Below are positions 7,681 to 17,031 of a stretch of DNA of 30,797 nt, one piece after another. Within the stretch, counting starts at the first letter, position 1. Every line of letters starts with the position of its first letter. The notes below the pieces were generated by a model. That model was given only the letters and a program-made list of their open reading frames with translations, did not search any database and was not told the DNA's origin. The translations under genes were made by a program, and so were the position numbers. Origin of the DNA: CAZRDB01 sp964598695 (lineage in GTDB: Bacteria > Armatimonadota > Zipacnadia > UBA1398); assembly GCA_964598695.1 (NCBI GenBank), contig CAZRDB010000040.1:1-30797 (forward strand), written 5' to 3'.

Positions 7681-8397
7681 CTAGACCAGGTCGCCGAGCG
7701 CGAGCCTCTGGGCCTCGACGAGCTGCGCGACGCCCTCCAGCGCGCTATCGACGAGTTCGTCGTAGCGCTGCCGCGTGAAGGGGTGGCCCTCCGCCGTCCC
7801 CTGCACCTCGACCAGGAGCCCGTTGCCGGTGGCGACCACGTTCATGTCGACCTGGGCCTGGGAGTCCTCGGCGTAGCACAAGTCGAGCAACGTCTCGCCC
7901 TGGATGATCCCGACGCTCGCGGCGGCGACGAGGTCGGTGACCGGGAGACGGGCGAACGCGTTGCGCTTGCGCCGCAGCCAGTCGAGCGCCTCCACCAGCG
8001 CGATGAACCCGCCGGTGACCGCCGCGCAGCGGGTCCCGCCGTCGGCCTGCAGCACGTCGCAGTCGACCGTGATCGTCCGCTCGCCCAGGGCGCGAAGGTC
8101 CATCACGGCGCGGAGCGACCGTCCGATCAGCCGCTGGATCTCCATCCCGCGTCCCCCGACCTTGCCGCGATCGGTGCGGTCCTTCGTGGCGCGCGGCAGC
8201 ATGCCGTACTCGGCCGTCACCCAGCCCAGGCCGGACTCGCGCCGCCAGTAGGGCAGGCCGTCCTGGACACTCGCGGTGCAGAGCACCACGGTGTCTCCCA
8301 TCTCGATCCGGCACGAGCCTTCGGCATGGAGCATCACGCCGCGCTCGAGGGTGGTCTCTCGGAGGTCATTGCTCGCGCGTCCGTCGATGCGCGCCAT
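7681..8397 (-). CDS. rph: Ribonuclease PH
   Basis: This is a 238-residue phosphorolytic 3'-to-5' exoribonuclease that trims tRNA 3' ends using phosphate. The length is normal for the family. Recognisable segments are the N-terminal DGR-x-x-N-D-LR block, the GDTVVLCTASV strand, RLIGRSLRAVMDL with the phosphate-binding arginine region, CDVLQADGGTR and DLCYAEDSQAQVDMNVV with the metal-binding aspartates. The ATG at 8397 is preceded by AAGGAG nine bases upstream; the frame stays open further upstream but overlaps the amidase gene and shows no family similarity. It lies 50 bp after the amidase gene on the same strand, so the two are probably co-transcribed. Confidence 0.97.
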   Translation of the reverse strand: MARIDGRASNDLRETTLERGVMLHAEGSCRIEMGDTVVLCTASVQDGLPYWRRESGLGWVTAEYGMLPRATKDRTDRGKVGGRGMEIQRLIGRSLRAVMDLRALGERTITVDCDVLQADGGTRCAAVTGGFIALVEALDWLRRKRNAFARLPVTDLVAAASVGIIQGETLLDLCYAEDSQAQVDMNVVATGNGLLVEVQGTAEGHPFTRQRYDELVDSALEGVAQLVEAQRLALGDLV

Positions 8398-8447
8398 GGG
8401 GCAGGGCTCCTTCCGGACCGGCGTACCGGTCGCTCTCGTGGCGGGGT

Positions 8448-9914
8448 TCAGGGCTGTGCGGGAGCGCGGGCGGCCCGCTGGGCCCGGAGCGTCTCCTCGA
8501 TCGCCCCCGCGATGGCGACGGCGACCCGGTTCTGGAAGGCCTCCTGGGTGACGAGACGGGCCTCCTCGGGGCAATCCATGAAGACGACCTCGGTCAGGGC
8601 GGCGGGGATCGCGGAGTCGCGCGTCACGGCGTAGTCGCCCCGCCGCACGCCCCGGTCGGGCCGACCGAGCGCCTTGACGAGCGCGTTCTGGACGGCCGTC
8701 GCCAGCGGCTTGCCGGACTCATGGTAGTAGTAGGTCTCGGTTCCTCCCTCGCGGGGCGAGCCGATGTTGCAGTGGATCGAGAGGAAGAGATCGGCCCCCA
8801 GCTCATTGCCGATGTACGGCCGCTGGTAGAGGTTCGAGGTCGTGTCGGCCGTCCGGGTGAGGATCGCGGCGATCCCGCGCCGCATCAGCTCGGCCCGGAG
8901 CCGCAGCGTGAGCTGCAGGTTGACGTCCTCCTCGGCGATCCCCCCGACGCCGCGCGAGCCGGCCTCGGCCCCGCCATGCCCGGGGTCGAGCACGACCAGG
9001 CCCTGGTAGCCGGCCGAGAACCGCAGCGAGAGCCGCCAGGCGTTCGGGACCGCCGAGTCGGGTGTGAGGTCGTAGGGCGTGGGGGAGGCGAGATCGACGA
9101 CCAGGCGCGAGGAGAGGCCCGCGCCCTCGCGCATCTCGCACAGGCGGATCCGCCGAACCGAGAGGCAGGCCCCTCGGTCGAGGTCGACCCAGCCGCTCGC
9201 GACCCCCTTGGTCGCGGCCGGCGCGGCATAGGGGATATCGAGCACGAACAGCGCCGGGTCGGCGAACAGGAAGGCGATCGGGTCGCCGGGGCCGTCGAGG
9301 ATCAGCCGGAGATCGAGGTGCTCGGCATCGGATTCGATGACCTCGACCTTCGTCAGGTGCAGCTTCTGCTCCGGCCGGGCCTCCGGCGGGGTCGGCGGGT
9401 TCTCCGGCGTGCTCGGCCCCTCGGGCGCTCCGCCCTGGCTCGGACCGCCGGGGTCCGTGCCACCCGGGGTCTCACCCGGCGGGTCGATCGAGCCGATCTC
9501 GATCCGGATGCTCTGGGCGGGGCTCGCGGTCGCCGTGCGGAAGGTCGTCCCCCCCAGCAGCTCCACGACGACCCGGGTGACCGGCGGCTTGTCGGCGAAC
9601 AGGCTCGCGCGCCAGCCGATCACACCCCCCGCGCCGACGTGCGCCTCGGCATAGCCCTGCTTCCACCGGGCATCCTGGATGTCCACCACGAGCCGCTCGG
9701 GCTTGCCCTCGGTCTCGGCCAACCGGAACGTGGTGAAGCGGACGGAGGCCGTCGCCTCGATCCGCAGCACCGCGCCGCCCGCCTTATGCGGGTCGCTCGC
9801 GACGCTCGTCACCCAGGTCTCCGGGGCCGGCGCCGGGTCGGGCGCGGCCAAGACGGCGCCCCCCACGGCCGCGAGCGCCCACAGCACGCCCGCTGCTCGG
9901 AAGACCTTCGTCAC
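8448..9914 (-). CDS. AMIN-domain N-acetylmuramoyl-L-alanine amidase
   Basis: This 488-residue periplasmic enzyme cleaves the bond between MurNAc and the stem peptide. It begins with a signal peptide (to about residue 24, AVLAA). A first AMIN-like beta domain covers about 29-130, followed by a Pro/Gly-rich linker at about 150-195 and a second AMIN-like domain at about 200-300. The Amidase_3 catalytic domain runs from about 305 to 480. Zinc ligands are H313 (DPGHGG), E328 (AEEDVNL) and H381 (SIHCN). The catalytic glutamate is E442 (LTEVVF). AMIN domains target such amidases to peptidoglycan or division sites. The GTG start at 9914 fits the signal peptide and follows a GAGG-containing purine stretch; the frame upstream lacks similarity. 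It is divergent from gatC and upstream of rph. Confidence 0.94.
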   Translation of the reverse strand: MTKVFRAAGVLWALAAVGGAVLAAPDPAPAPETWVTSVASDPHKAGGAVLRIEATASVRFTTFRLAETEGKPERLVVDIQDARWKQGYAEAHVGAGGVIGWRASLFADKPPVTRVVVELLGGTTFRTATASPAQSIRIEIGSIDPPGETPGGTDPGGPSQGGAPEGPSTPENPPTPPEARPEQKLHLTKVEVIESDAEHLDLRLILDGPGDPIAFLFADPALFVLDIPYAAPAATKGVASGWVDLDRGACLSVRRIRLCEMREGAGLSSRLVVDLASPTPYDLTPDSAVPNAWRLSLRFSAGYQGLVVLDPGHGGAEAGSRGVGGIAEEDVNLQLTLRLRAELMRRGIAAILTRTADTTSNLYQRPYIGNELGADLFLSIHCNIGSPREGGTETYYYHESGKPLATAVQNALVKALGRPDRGVRRGDYAVTRDSAIPAALTEVVFMDCPEEARLVTQEAFQNRVAVAIAGAIEETLRAQRAARAPAQP

Positions 9915-10044
9915 GCCTGCCTCACCCTTCCTACCGTGCCCGTGCCGGCGGCCGCGCCCACGCGACGCGGGCCACATGGCCGGCACTGGGATATTCCCGC
10001 GAAGGGGCGGGCTCCCTCTGTGGCGCGCCGTGCGCCTCGTCGCC

Positions 10045-10074
10045 TTGACGGCCCGCGCGAGCGCCGTGTACGGT
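10045..10074 (+). promoter_or_regulatory. Predicted sigma70-type promoter of gatCAB
   Basis: TTGACG (10045-10050) matches 5 of 6 of the -35 consensus. TACGGT (10069-10074) keeps the key T, A and final T of the -10 box. The spacer is 18 bases. The leader to the gatC start at 10141 would be about 60 bases. The 226-bp gap also has to hold the opposing amidase promoter, which I could not place. Confidence 0.5.
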
Positions 10075-10140
10075 TGCTCCGGGAGGGCGCGCTCGCGGGC
10101 GCGGCCCCGTGAGGCCACCCCATCCGGAGGCGATACCCAC

Positions 10141-10434
10141 ATGGCGATCACGCAGGAGGACATCGCGCACGTCGCGCACCTCGCGCGGCTGCACATGGAG
10201 CCGGAGGAGCTGGCGGCGATGCGCGAGCACTTCGAGCGCATCCTGGGCCACTTCGCGCGGCTCGGCGAGATCGACACCGAGGGCGTGGAGCCGACCTACC
10301 ATCCCCTCGCGATGGTGAACGTGCTCCGGGACGACCGCGTCGCCGAGGGCCTCGAGCGCTCCGCGGCGCTCCGCAACGCCCCGAAGGCCGATGAGGAGTG
10401 CTTCCTCGTCCCGCTGATCATGGAGGATGAGTAG
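10141..10434 (+). CDS. gatC: Asp/Glu-tRNA amidotransferase subunit C
   Basis: This 97-residue subunit stabilises GatA in the GatCAB complex, which converts Glu-tRNA-Gln or Asp-tRNA-Asn to Gln-tRNA-Gln or Asn-tRNA-Asn. The family pattern is clear: I-x-x-E-DI-x-HVAHLARL, helix-forming E-x-F-x-x-ILGHFARLGEIDTEGVEPTYHP, then VLRDDRVAEGLERSAALRNAP. The length is typical. The ATG start has GGAGG ten bases upstream. It is the first gene of gatC-gatA-gatB, and the gatA start follows its stop by five bases. Confidence 0.96.
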   Translation: MAITQEDIAHVAHLARLHMEPEELAAMREHFERILGHFARLGEIDTEGVEPTYHPLAMVNVLRDDRVAEGLERSAALRNAPKADEECFLVPLIMEDE

Positions 10435-10439
10435 CCCCC

Positions 10440-11915
10440 ATGGCCGAGACCGCACTCACCGCGCGCCCCGCACACGAGCTGGCCGCCCTGCTGCGCTCCG
10501 GCGCCCTCAGCTCCCGCGAGCTGACCGAGGCCGCCCTGGCGCGGATGGAGGCCGTGGAGCCGCAGGTCGGCGCCTTCCTGACCCCCACGCCCGAGCTGGC
10601 GCTCGAGACCGCCCGCGCCGTCGACGACGCCCGTGCCCGCGGCGAGCAACTCCCCCCGCTCGCCGGGATCCCAATCGCGGTGAAGGACAACATCTGCGTC
10701 CGCGAGGTCCGCTGCACCTGCGCCTCGCGGATCCTCGAGGACTACGTCGCGGTGTACGACGCCACCGTGACCGACCGCCTCCGCCAGGCGCGGATGCCGA
10801 TCCTCGGCAAGGCCAACCTCGACGAGTTCGCGATGGGCTCGTCGACCGAGAACTCCGCGTTCGGCCCCACCCGCAATCCGCTCGATCTCGCACGCGTGCC
10901 CGGCGGCTCGTCGGGCGGCTCGGCCGCAGCCGTTGGCGCCGGCATCGCGCCCCTGGCACTGGGCTCCGACACGGGCGGGTCGATCCGCCAGCCGGCGGCC
11001 TACTGCGGCATCACCGGACTCAAGCCGACCTACGGCCGGGTCTCGCGCTACGGGCTGGTGGCGTTCGCCTCCTCGCTCGACCAGATCGGCCCCCTCGCCC
11101 ACGACGTGCGCGACGCCGCTCTCGCGCTCGAGGCGATCGCCGGCCACGACCCGCGTGACTCGACCTCGGCCGACCTCCCCGTCCCCGCCTTCAGCGAGGC
11201 GCTCACGGGCGAGGTGCGCGGCCTCCGGGTCGGGATCATCGAGGAGTTCACCGGCGAGGGGATCACCCCGGCCGTCGGGGCCGCCGTCGAGGCCGCGACG
11301 GAGGTCCTCGTCGGCCTCGGCGCGACCCTCGGCCGCGTGAGCCTCCCCAGCGCCGTACACGCCGTGCCCGTCTACTACGTCGTCGCCCCCGCCGAGGCGA
11401 GCTCGAACCTCGCGCGCTTCGACGGCGTCCGTTACGGCCACCGGACCGAGCGCAAGGTCGCCGACCCCGTCGAGATGTACGCCCGCACGCGGGCCGAGGG
11501 CTTCGGCGCCGAGGTCAAGCGAAGGATCCTTACCGGAACCTACGCGCTCGCCGCGGGCTACTACGACGCCTACTACCTCAAGGCACAGCAGGTCCGCACG
11601 CTGCTGTGCCGCGAGTTCGCGCGGGCCTTCGAGCAGTTCGACGTTCTCGTCTGCCCGACGGCGCCGGATGTCGCGTTCCGCATGGGCGAGCACGCCAGCG
11701 ATCCGATCGCCATGTACCTGGCCGACATCTGCACGATCCCCGTGAACCTCGCGGGCCTCCCCGGCATCTCCGTCCCGTGTGGGGTGGCGCCGGAGAGCGG
11801 CATGCCGGTCGGTCTGCAGTTCATCACCCGCGCGTTCGACGAGCAGACGCTCCTCCGCGCGGCAGACGCGTACCAGCAGGCGACCGAGTGGCATCTCCGC
11901 CGGGCCTCGCTCTAG
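10440..11915 (+). CDS. gatA: Asp/Glu-tRNA amidotransferase subunit A
   Basis: This 491-residue amidase-signature enzyme releases ammonia from glutamine for the transamidation done by GatB. The Ser-cisSer-Lys triad is intact: K82 (IAVKDN), S157 (PGGSSGGSAAA) and S181 (SDTGGSIRQPA). The spacing equals that of known GatA proteins. The glutamine-binding region around GEVKRRILTGTYAL and YYDAYYLKAQ is present, as is the C-terminal GLPGISVPCG. Length is normal. The start codon overlaps a short CCCC stretch just after gatC, with GGAGGATGAG in the gatC end as the ribosome site, so translation is probably coupled. Confidence 0.97.
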   Translation: MAETALTARPAHELAALLRSGALSSRELTEAALARMEAVEPQVGAFLTPTPELALETARAVDDARARGEQLPPLAGIPIAVKDNICVREVRCTCASRILEDYVAVYDATVTDRLRQARMPILGKANLDEFAMGSSTENSAFGPTRNPLDLARVPGGSSGGSAAAVGAGIAPLALGSDTGGSIRQPAAYCGITGLKPTYGRVSRYGLVAFASSLDQIGPLAHDVRDAALALEAIAGHDPRDSTSADLPVPAFSEALTGEVRGLRVGIIEEFTGEGITPAVGAAVEAATEVLVGLGATLGRVSLPSAVHAVPVYYVVAPAEASSNLARFDGVRYGHRTERKVADPVEMYARTRAEGFGAEVKRRILTGTYALAAGYYDAYYLKAQQVRTLLCREFARAFEQFDVLVCPTAPDVAFRMGEHASDPIAMYLADICTIPVNLAGLPGISVPCGVAPESGMPVGLQFITRAFDEQTLLRAADAYQQATEWHLRRASL

Positions 11916-11937
11916 CGGCGAACAGAAGGTGGCGACA

Positions 11938-13377
11938 GTGAACACGCGACCCCTCATCGGACTCGAGGTCCACGCGCAGCTCACCACAGAGAGCAAGATG
12001 TTCTGCGGGTGCTCGACCCGTTTCGGCGCCGAGCCCAACACGCAGGTCTGCCCCGTCTGCACCGCGCAGCCGGGCGTGCTCCCCGTGGCCAATGCGCGCG
12101 CGGTCGAGATGGTCATCCGCACCGGCCTGGCGCTTCGCTGCTCGATCGCGCCGCACAGCATCTTCGCCCGGAAGAACTACTTCTACCCGGATCTCCCCAA
12201 GAGCTACCAGATCAGCCAGTACGAGCTGCCGCTGTGCGTCGAGGGCTACATCGAGATCGAGACCGACGGCGGCCCGAAGCGGATCCGCGTCCGTCGCGTC
12301 CACCTCGAGGAGGACACCGGCAAGAACCTCCACACCGGCGACCGCATGAGCCGCATCGACTTCAACCGCTGCGGTGTGCCGCTGATGGAGATCGTCTCCG
12401 AGCCCGACCTCGGCTCAGCCGACGAGTGTCGCTCCTACCTCCAGAAGCTCCAGCAGATCCTTCGCTACATCGAGGTCTGCGACGGCAACATGGAGGAGGG
12501 CTCGATGCGGTGCGAGCCGACCGTCAACGTGATCGCCGAGGACGGCTCGGCCAAGACCGCACTCGTCGAGATCAAGAACCTCGCCTCCTTCCGGGCGGTC
12601 CACCAGGCCGTCGGCTACGAGATCGAGCGCCACACCGAAGCCCTGCTGCACGGCGAGGCCACCCGACGCGAGACGCGACGCTGGCACGAGGCGGAGGGCC
12701 GCACCAGCCCCATGCGCTCGAAGGAGGAGGCGCACGACTACCGCTACTTCCCGGAGCCGGACCTGGTCCCGCTTGCGGTGACGCCTGAGCGCGTGGCGGA
12801 GATCGCGGCGACGATGCCGGAGCTGCCCGACGCCAAGCGGGCGCGCTACATGGCCGAGCTAGGGCTCTCGGCCTACGACGCCACCCTGATGTGCCAGAGC
12901 CGCGAGTTCGCGCGCTTCTTCGAGGCCGCGACCGAGGCCCTCGGCGGCGACTCGGCGGCCTCGGCCAAGGCGGTCGCCAACTGGATGCAGTCGGAGTTCG
13001 CGCGGCTGCTCAACGAGAGCGGCCAGGCGATCGCCTCCTCGAGCGTGACGCCTACCGCCCTGGCCGGGTTGCTCGGCAAGACACGGGACGGCACGATCAG
13101 CTCGAAGATCGCCAAGGAGGTCTTCGAGGAGATGTTCACGACCGGCAAGCCTGCCGAGGAGATCATCGCCGCGAAGGGGCTCACCCAGATCAGCGACGAA
13201 TCGGCCCTTCTCGAGGCGATCCGCGGCGTGATCGCGGCGAACGCCGAGGTGGCCCAGTCCGTTCGCGAGGGCAAGAAGAGCGCGATGGGCTTCCTGGTCG
13301 GGCAGATCATGAAGGAGACCAAGGGGCGCGCCAACCCGAAGCTCGTCAACGAGCTGCTCGCGAAGGAGCTGGCGTAG
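11938..13377 (+). CDS. gatB: Asp/Glu-tRNA amidotransferase subunit B
   Basis: This 479-residue subunit binds the mischarged tRNA, phosphorylates the misacylated carboxylate with ATP, and adds ammonia. It begins with the typical LIGLEVHAQL strand. A zinc site is formed by C23, C25, C38 and C41 (FCGC, CPVC). Further family blocks are FARKNYFYPDLPKSYQISQYELPLC, HLEEDTGK, DFNRCGVPLMEIVSEPD and DYRYFPEPDL. The C-terminal YqeY-like tail (about 330-479) ends KTKGRANPKLVNELL-like. GTG at 11938 is preferred because AGAAGG lies eight bases upstream and the family begins here; GTG at 11929 is possible. It follows gatA by 22 bp and ends before a strong hairpin. Confidence 0.97.
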   Translation: MNTRPLIGLEVHAQLTTESKMFCGCSTRFGAEPNTQVCPVCTAQPGVLPVANARAVEMVIRTGLALRCSIAPHSIFARKNYFYPDLPKSYQISQYELPLCVEGYIEIETDGGPKRIRVRRVHLEEDTGKNLHTGDRMSRIDFNRCGVPLMEIVSEPDLGSADECRSYLQKLQQILRYIEVCDGNMEEGSMRCEPTVNVIAEDGSAKTALVEIKNLASFRAVHQAVGYEIERHTEALLHGEATRRETRRWHEAEGRTSPMRSKEEAHDYRYFPEPDLVPLAVTPERVAEIAATMPELPDAKRARYMAELGLSAYDATLMCQSREFARFFEAATEALGGDSAASAKAVANWMQSEFARLLNESGQAIASSSVTPTALAGLLGKTRDGTISSKIAKEVFEEMFTTGKPAEEIIAAKGLTQISDESALLEAIRGVIAANAEVAQSVREGKKSAMGFLVGQIMKETKGRANPKLVNELLAKELA

Positions 13378-13404
13378 GGCGCCTGCTCCCCCCCCCGGGA
13401 ATCA

Positions 13405-13437
13405 GCGCTCCCCCGTCGGGCCTCGACGGGGGAGCGC
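13405..13437. terminator. Bidirectional hairpin between gatB and the Gfo/Idh gene
   Basis: A perfect 14-bp stem (13405-13418 with 13424-13437) with a 5-base loop lies in the 80-bp gap between convergent stop codons. It is the strongest terminator-like element of this region, although no T-tract follows on either side. Confidence 0.8.
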
Positions 13438-13457
13438 ATGTGTCTCGGGTGCGCCTG

Positions 13458-14435
13458 CTAGACCTTCGGGACCCGCACGGTCTCCCTCGACTCGGCCGCC
13501 TGGGCCGCGGCGATGGTGATCGCGAGCGACTTGAGCGCATCGGCGTAGCTCGAGGCGACCAGCTCCTGCTTGCCCTTGCGCACGGCGTTGATGAAGGCGG
13601 CGCTGACCCGGCCCGCCTGGCCCTCCCCCGGGGCGACGATCCGGCGCTCGCCCTCTGCGGGCGTGATCACGCCGCCGCTGCCGTCGATCTCGCAGACCAG
13701 ATCGTGGGTGATGACCTTCAGCCCCACCATGCCCCAGTTGCGCGCACAGCAGCAGTTGACGACATTGGCCACGGCGCCCGAGGCGAGCCGCAGGTTCACG
13801 CTGCCCACGTCTTCGACATCGGAGCCCTTCATGACCTTGTGCATCACGCGCTTGGCGTAGGAAGCCTGGACGTGGGTGACCTCGCCGCACAGGTAGCGCA
13901 GCAGGTCGAAGATGTGCGTCGTCTGCTCGATGTTCTGGCCGCCGCCCTGGTTGCGCTTGCGCCACCACGGCACGCATGGGAAGCCGCCGCACCACGAGCC
14001 GAGCGCCATGCAGATCGTCCGATCGCGGAGCGCCTTGCGGGCCTCGAGCGTCGCCTCGATGTACCGCCAGTGGTACCCGACCGCCGTGATGACGCCCTCC
14101 TCCGCGATCTTCTTCGCGATCTTCTTCGCGAGCGGCAGGCTGTTGGCGACCGGCTTCTCGATGAACATCGGGAGCTTCTTCTCGGCACAGGCAAACTCGA
14201 TCTCGCCATGCACGTGGGGCGGGGTGCAGATGAAGACGCAGTCGAGGCTCTCGCTCTCGAGCATCTGCTCGTACCGCGTGTAGGCTCGCCCCCTGTACTG
14301 CTCGGCGCACGACTGCGCGCGCCCCGGGTCGACGTCGGTGAACGCGACCAGGCTCACGCCCTTCTGCGTTTCGAGCTGCCGCATGTGGTGCCCGGCGATC
14401 CCGCCCGAGCCGATGAACCCAACCTTCACTGCCAT
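13458..14435 (-). CDS. Gfo/Idh/MocA-family sugar oxidoreductase
   Basis: This 325-residue NAD(P)-dependent oxidoreductase acts on a sugar or sugar-like alcohol. The N-terminal Rossmann domain has the G9-S-G-G-I-A-G15 nucleotide loop. The family signature E93-K94-P95 provides the catalytic lysine. The C-terminal alpha/beta domain carries QTTHIFDLLRYL, with H174 as the expected proton-relay histidine. The ATG at 14435 is chosen because AGGAGGAG lies just upstream and the Rossmann strand begins immediately; earlier in-frame codons encode only Arg/Ala-rich sequence. It follows the GH127 gene by 65 bp on the same strand and probably processes a sugar released by it. The exact substrate cannot be read from sequence. 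Confidence 0.93.
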   Translation of the reverse strand: MAVKVGFIGSGGIAGHHMRQLETQKGVSLVAFTDVDPGRAQSCAEQYRGRAYTRYEQMLESESLDCVFICTPPHVHGEIEFACAEKKLPMFIEKPVANSLPLAKKIAKKIAEEGVITAVGYHWRYIEATLEARKALRDRTICMALGSWCGGFPCVPWWRKRNQGGGQNIEQTTHIFDLLRYLCGEVTHVQASYAKRVMHKVMKGSDVEDVGSVNLRLASGAVANVVNCCCARNWGMVGLKVITHDLVCEIDGSGGVITPAEGERRIVAPGEGQAGRVSAAFINAVRKGKQELVASSYADALKSLAITIAAAQAAESRETVRVPKV

Positions 14436-14500
14436 GCCGCTCCTCCTCTGGAGTCGTCCGGCGGCCGGAGCGCGGGCCCGAGGCCGCCGCCGTGCCGGCC

Positions 14501-16861
14501 CTACCGTGCCGGCAGAACGCGCCACTCGCAGACGCCGCCCGAGAAGCCCTCCTGGAGCTTCACCGAGAGGCGCAGTGCCGTGGTGGTAACGGGACGGAAG
14601 GTGACCGGGTTGAACGCGTTGACCGCCGTGCCGTAGCCGGAGGGGCCTTCAACCGCCTTCCAGGCCTCGCCATCCTTCCACTCGACGACCCACTCCGCCG
14701 GCACCTTGCAGCCGCCCGTGCCGGTGTCGTCGAACCAGTAGACACTCACGCCACCGACCTCGACCGGTTGCTCCCAGGTGTAGCAGAGCCACTCCTCGGT
14801 GCCCTGGCGGGGCCACCAGTCGAAGCTGATCTCGTTGGAGCCCTGCGGGATCTTGCGGTCCTTGGCCGCCGCCGGGTCGAGGTGCGGGTTCGAGGCCGTC
14901 GCGGTCGCCCGGTCGGCCAGACCCTCGGGCAGCCTGGGCTCGGTGAGGCCGGCCGACTCGGGCAGCCAGACGACCATCTGCCCCGCGGCGCGGTTGTCCC
15001 ACGCGTAGTAGGGGATCGCCGTGATCGCCGCCTCGGCGCCCGGTGTCCCGTTGCGGTACAACTCCGACTCCCACGCCCCCGTCGCGCGCCGCGCCGTGCC
15101 CGTGACCTTGACGACGCCGCCGAGCAGGCCGGCGTCGAACGCGCCGCTCAGCTTCGCCTCACGCGGGAGATACAGGTCGCGCACGCTGCCCCCGTTGTCG
15201 ACCGCCTCGAGGCAGTAGACCAGCGGGCCGCGCTGGAGCGCCACCCGACCGAGGTCGGCCTTCACGAGCGGCGTGGCCTCGACGCGCTCGACCGGCATCG
15301 CGAGATCGAGCACCACCCTCTGGCCGCTCCAGGTTCGCTGGAGGCGGATGTAGCCGTCCTCCCCGACCGAGGCCGGCTCCCGGACGCCGTCGACGGTGAG
15401 GCTCCACTCGTCACACCAGCCGGGCTTGCGCAGACAGAGCGTGAACGCGGTGGGCTCGGTCGGGGTCACGGTCAGCTCGACCCGACCCTCCCACGGGTAC
15501 TCGGTCCGCTGCTCGACCTTGACCGTGCGGCCTGCCACCTCGCAACGCCCACGGCTCTGGGCGTACAGGTTCACGTACAGCGCCTCCGGCCCGGTCAGGT
15601 AGACCATGCCGGGGATCTGGGGGATCACGCGCAGGAGGTTGGGCGGGCAGCAGGCGCAGCCGAACCACGGCACGCGGTGGTGGCCGCCGTTCGTGGCCAG
15701 CGGGTTGACGTAGAAGAAGCGGTCGCCCGCCAGGTTGACCCCGGAGAGCGCGCCGTTGTACAGCGCGCGCTCGACCGTATCGGCGAATCGCGCGTCGCCC
15801 TCGAGCCGGGCCATCCGCTCGCCGTAGAGCGCGAGACCGATCGCGGCGCAGGTCTCGGCGTAGGCGGTCTCGTTCGGGAGGTCGTACTCGGTCGTGAAGC
15901 CCTCGTTGCTGCCGGAGGGGCCGATCCCGCCCGTGACGTACATCTTCTTCAGCGTGAGGTCGTTCCAGATCGCGTTGGAGGCCTCGCGGAGGCCCGCATC
16001 GCCCGTCCGGAGCGCGACATCGGCCGCGGCGCAGAAGAGGTACATCGCCCGAACCGCGTGGCCGACGACGCTGCGTTGTTCGCGGACCGGCATGTGGTCC
16101 TGGTCGTACTCCGCCCCACTCCTGCCGCGCTGGTTGACGAAGTGCCTCGCCAGCCGGAAGTACTTGTCGTCGCCGGTCGCCGCCGCGAGCTTGACCAGGG
16201 CCAGCTCGATCTCCTCGTGGCCGCAGACGCCGGGGTTCTTGCCGGGCCCGAAGACGGAGTCGATGTAGTCGGCGCAGCGGACCGCGATGTCGAGGAAGGT
16301 GCGGCTGCCGGTCGCCTGATAGTGCGCGACGGCGGCCTCGATCAGGTGGCCCTGGCAGTACAGCTCGTGCATGTTGGGCAGGTCGCTCCACCGCTTGCTG
16401 GGGTCGGTGAGCGTATAGAAGGTGTAGATGTAGCCATCCGGCTGCTGGGCCAAGCCGATCCACTCGATCAGCGGGTCGATCTGCTCCGCGATCTTCGCCC
16501 GCCGGGCCGGGTCGCGCTCGAGCGCGTACAGGTACGAGGCGCCCTCGATCACCTTGTACACGTCGGAGTCATTGAAGAAGGTGCCCTCGAATCCCCCCTC
16601 CTCGAGCCCGGCCACGGCGCGGAAGTTGTGGAGCCGGCCGGTCTCCTCGCACATCCGGATCTCGTGCGCGAGCGTGACATCGCGGAGCGTACGGAGCCGC
16701 GGAGCCCAGAAGCCGTCGGTCAGTTCGACCTCGGTCAGAGCCACCGACGTCAGGGCGGCGGGGGGGCGGGAGTCCGCGCTCGTCGCGCCGGCGCAGGCGC
16801 CGACGACGGGCAGGACCAATACGAGGGGCAGATGGGCCCCGGCGAAGCCGAGCCAAGACAC
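14501..16861 (-). CDS. GH127-like (DUF1680) beta-L-arabinofuranosidase with C-terminal discoidin-like domain
   Basis: This 786-residue secreted protein begins with a signal whose VVGAC suggests lipidation at about residue 22. The (alpha/alpha)6 catalytic domain follows (about 40-470). The cysteine-glycosidase site of GH127 is complete: E336 and C338 (AETCAA), and C402-A-C404-C405-PPN. By comparison with Bifidobacterium HypBA1, C404 would be the nucleophile. E336, C338, C404 and C405 would be the zinc ligands. Beta-sandwich domains follow, and about 650-786 resembles an F5/8-type C (discoidin) carbohydrate-binding domain. The GTG start is preceded by GGAGAAGGAG about ten bases upstream. It likely releases L-arabinofuranose from plant-type glycans. 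It is followed by a Gfo/Idh gene and preceded by the VanZ-like gene on the same strand. Confidence 0.93.
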   Translation of the reverse strand: MSWLGFAGAHLPLVLVLPVVGACAGATSADSRPPAALTSVALTEVELTDGFWAPRLRTLRDVTLAHEIRMCEETGRLHNFRAVAGLEEGGFEGTFFNDSDVYKVIEGASYLYALERDPARRAKIAEQIDPLIEWIGLAQQPDGYIYTFYTLTDPSKRWSDLPNMHELYCQGHLIEAAVAHYQATGSRTFLDIAVRCADYIDSVFGPGKNPGVCGHEEIELALVKLAAATGDDKYFRLARHFVNQRGRSGAEYDQDHMPVREQRSVVGHAVRAMYLFCAAADVALRTGDAGLREASNAIWNDLTLKKMYVTGGIGPSGSNEGFTTEYDLPNETAYAETCAAIGLALYGERMARLEGDARFADTVERALYNGALSGVNLAGDRFFYVNPLATNGGHHRVPWFGCACCPPNLLRVIPQIPGMVYLTGPEALYVNLYAQSRGRCEVAGRTVKVEQRTEYPWEGRVELTVTPTEPTAFTLCLRKPGWCDEWSLTVDGVREPASVGEDGYIRLQRTWSGQRVVLDLAMPVERVEATPLVKADLGRVALQRGPLVYCLEAVDNGGSVRDLYLPREAKLSGAFDAGLLGGVVKVTGTARRATGAWESELYRNGTPGAEAAITAIPYYAWDNRAAGQMVVWLPESAGLTEPRLPEGLADRATATASNPHLDPAAAKDRKIPQGSNEISFDWWPRQGTEEWLCYTWEQPVEVGGVSVYWFDDTGTGGCKVPAEWVVEWKDGEAWKAVEGPSGYGTAVNAFNPVTFRPVTTTALRLSVKLQEGFSGGVCEWRVLPAR

Positions 16862-17031
16862 GGTTGAACCACTCCTTCTCCGGTGCGCCCGGGCGCCGCG
16901 GCAACCCGGGACGGAGGGGCGGTTCGCGCCGGCCTGGCCGATCCCTCCCGCCCGAGGGCCGTCGCAGGGGGGACGGTGGGTGAAAGGCCGCGTCGCGCAC
17001 AGAAACCCCTGAGGAACGTACCTGCCACGTG

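Noticed and set aside
10296..12161. A 621-codon minus-strand open frame opposite gatA
   Set aside because: It is antisense to highly conserved gatC, gatA and gatB; it is a composition shadow.
14492..16867. A 791-codon plus-strand open frame opposite the GH127 gene
   Set aside because: It is exactly antisense to a well-supported enzyme with an intact active site, and has no motif of its own.
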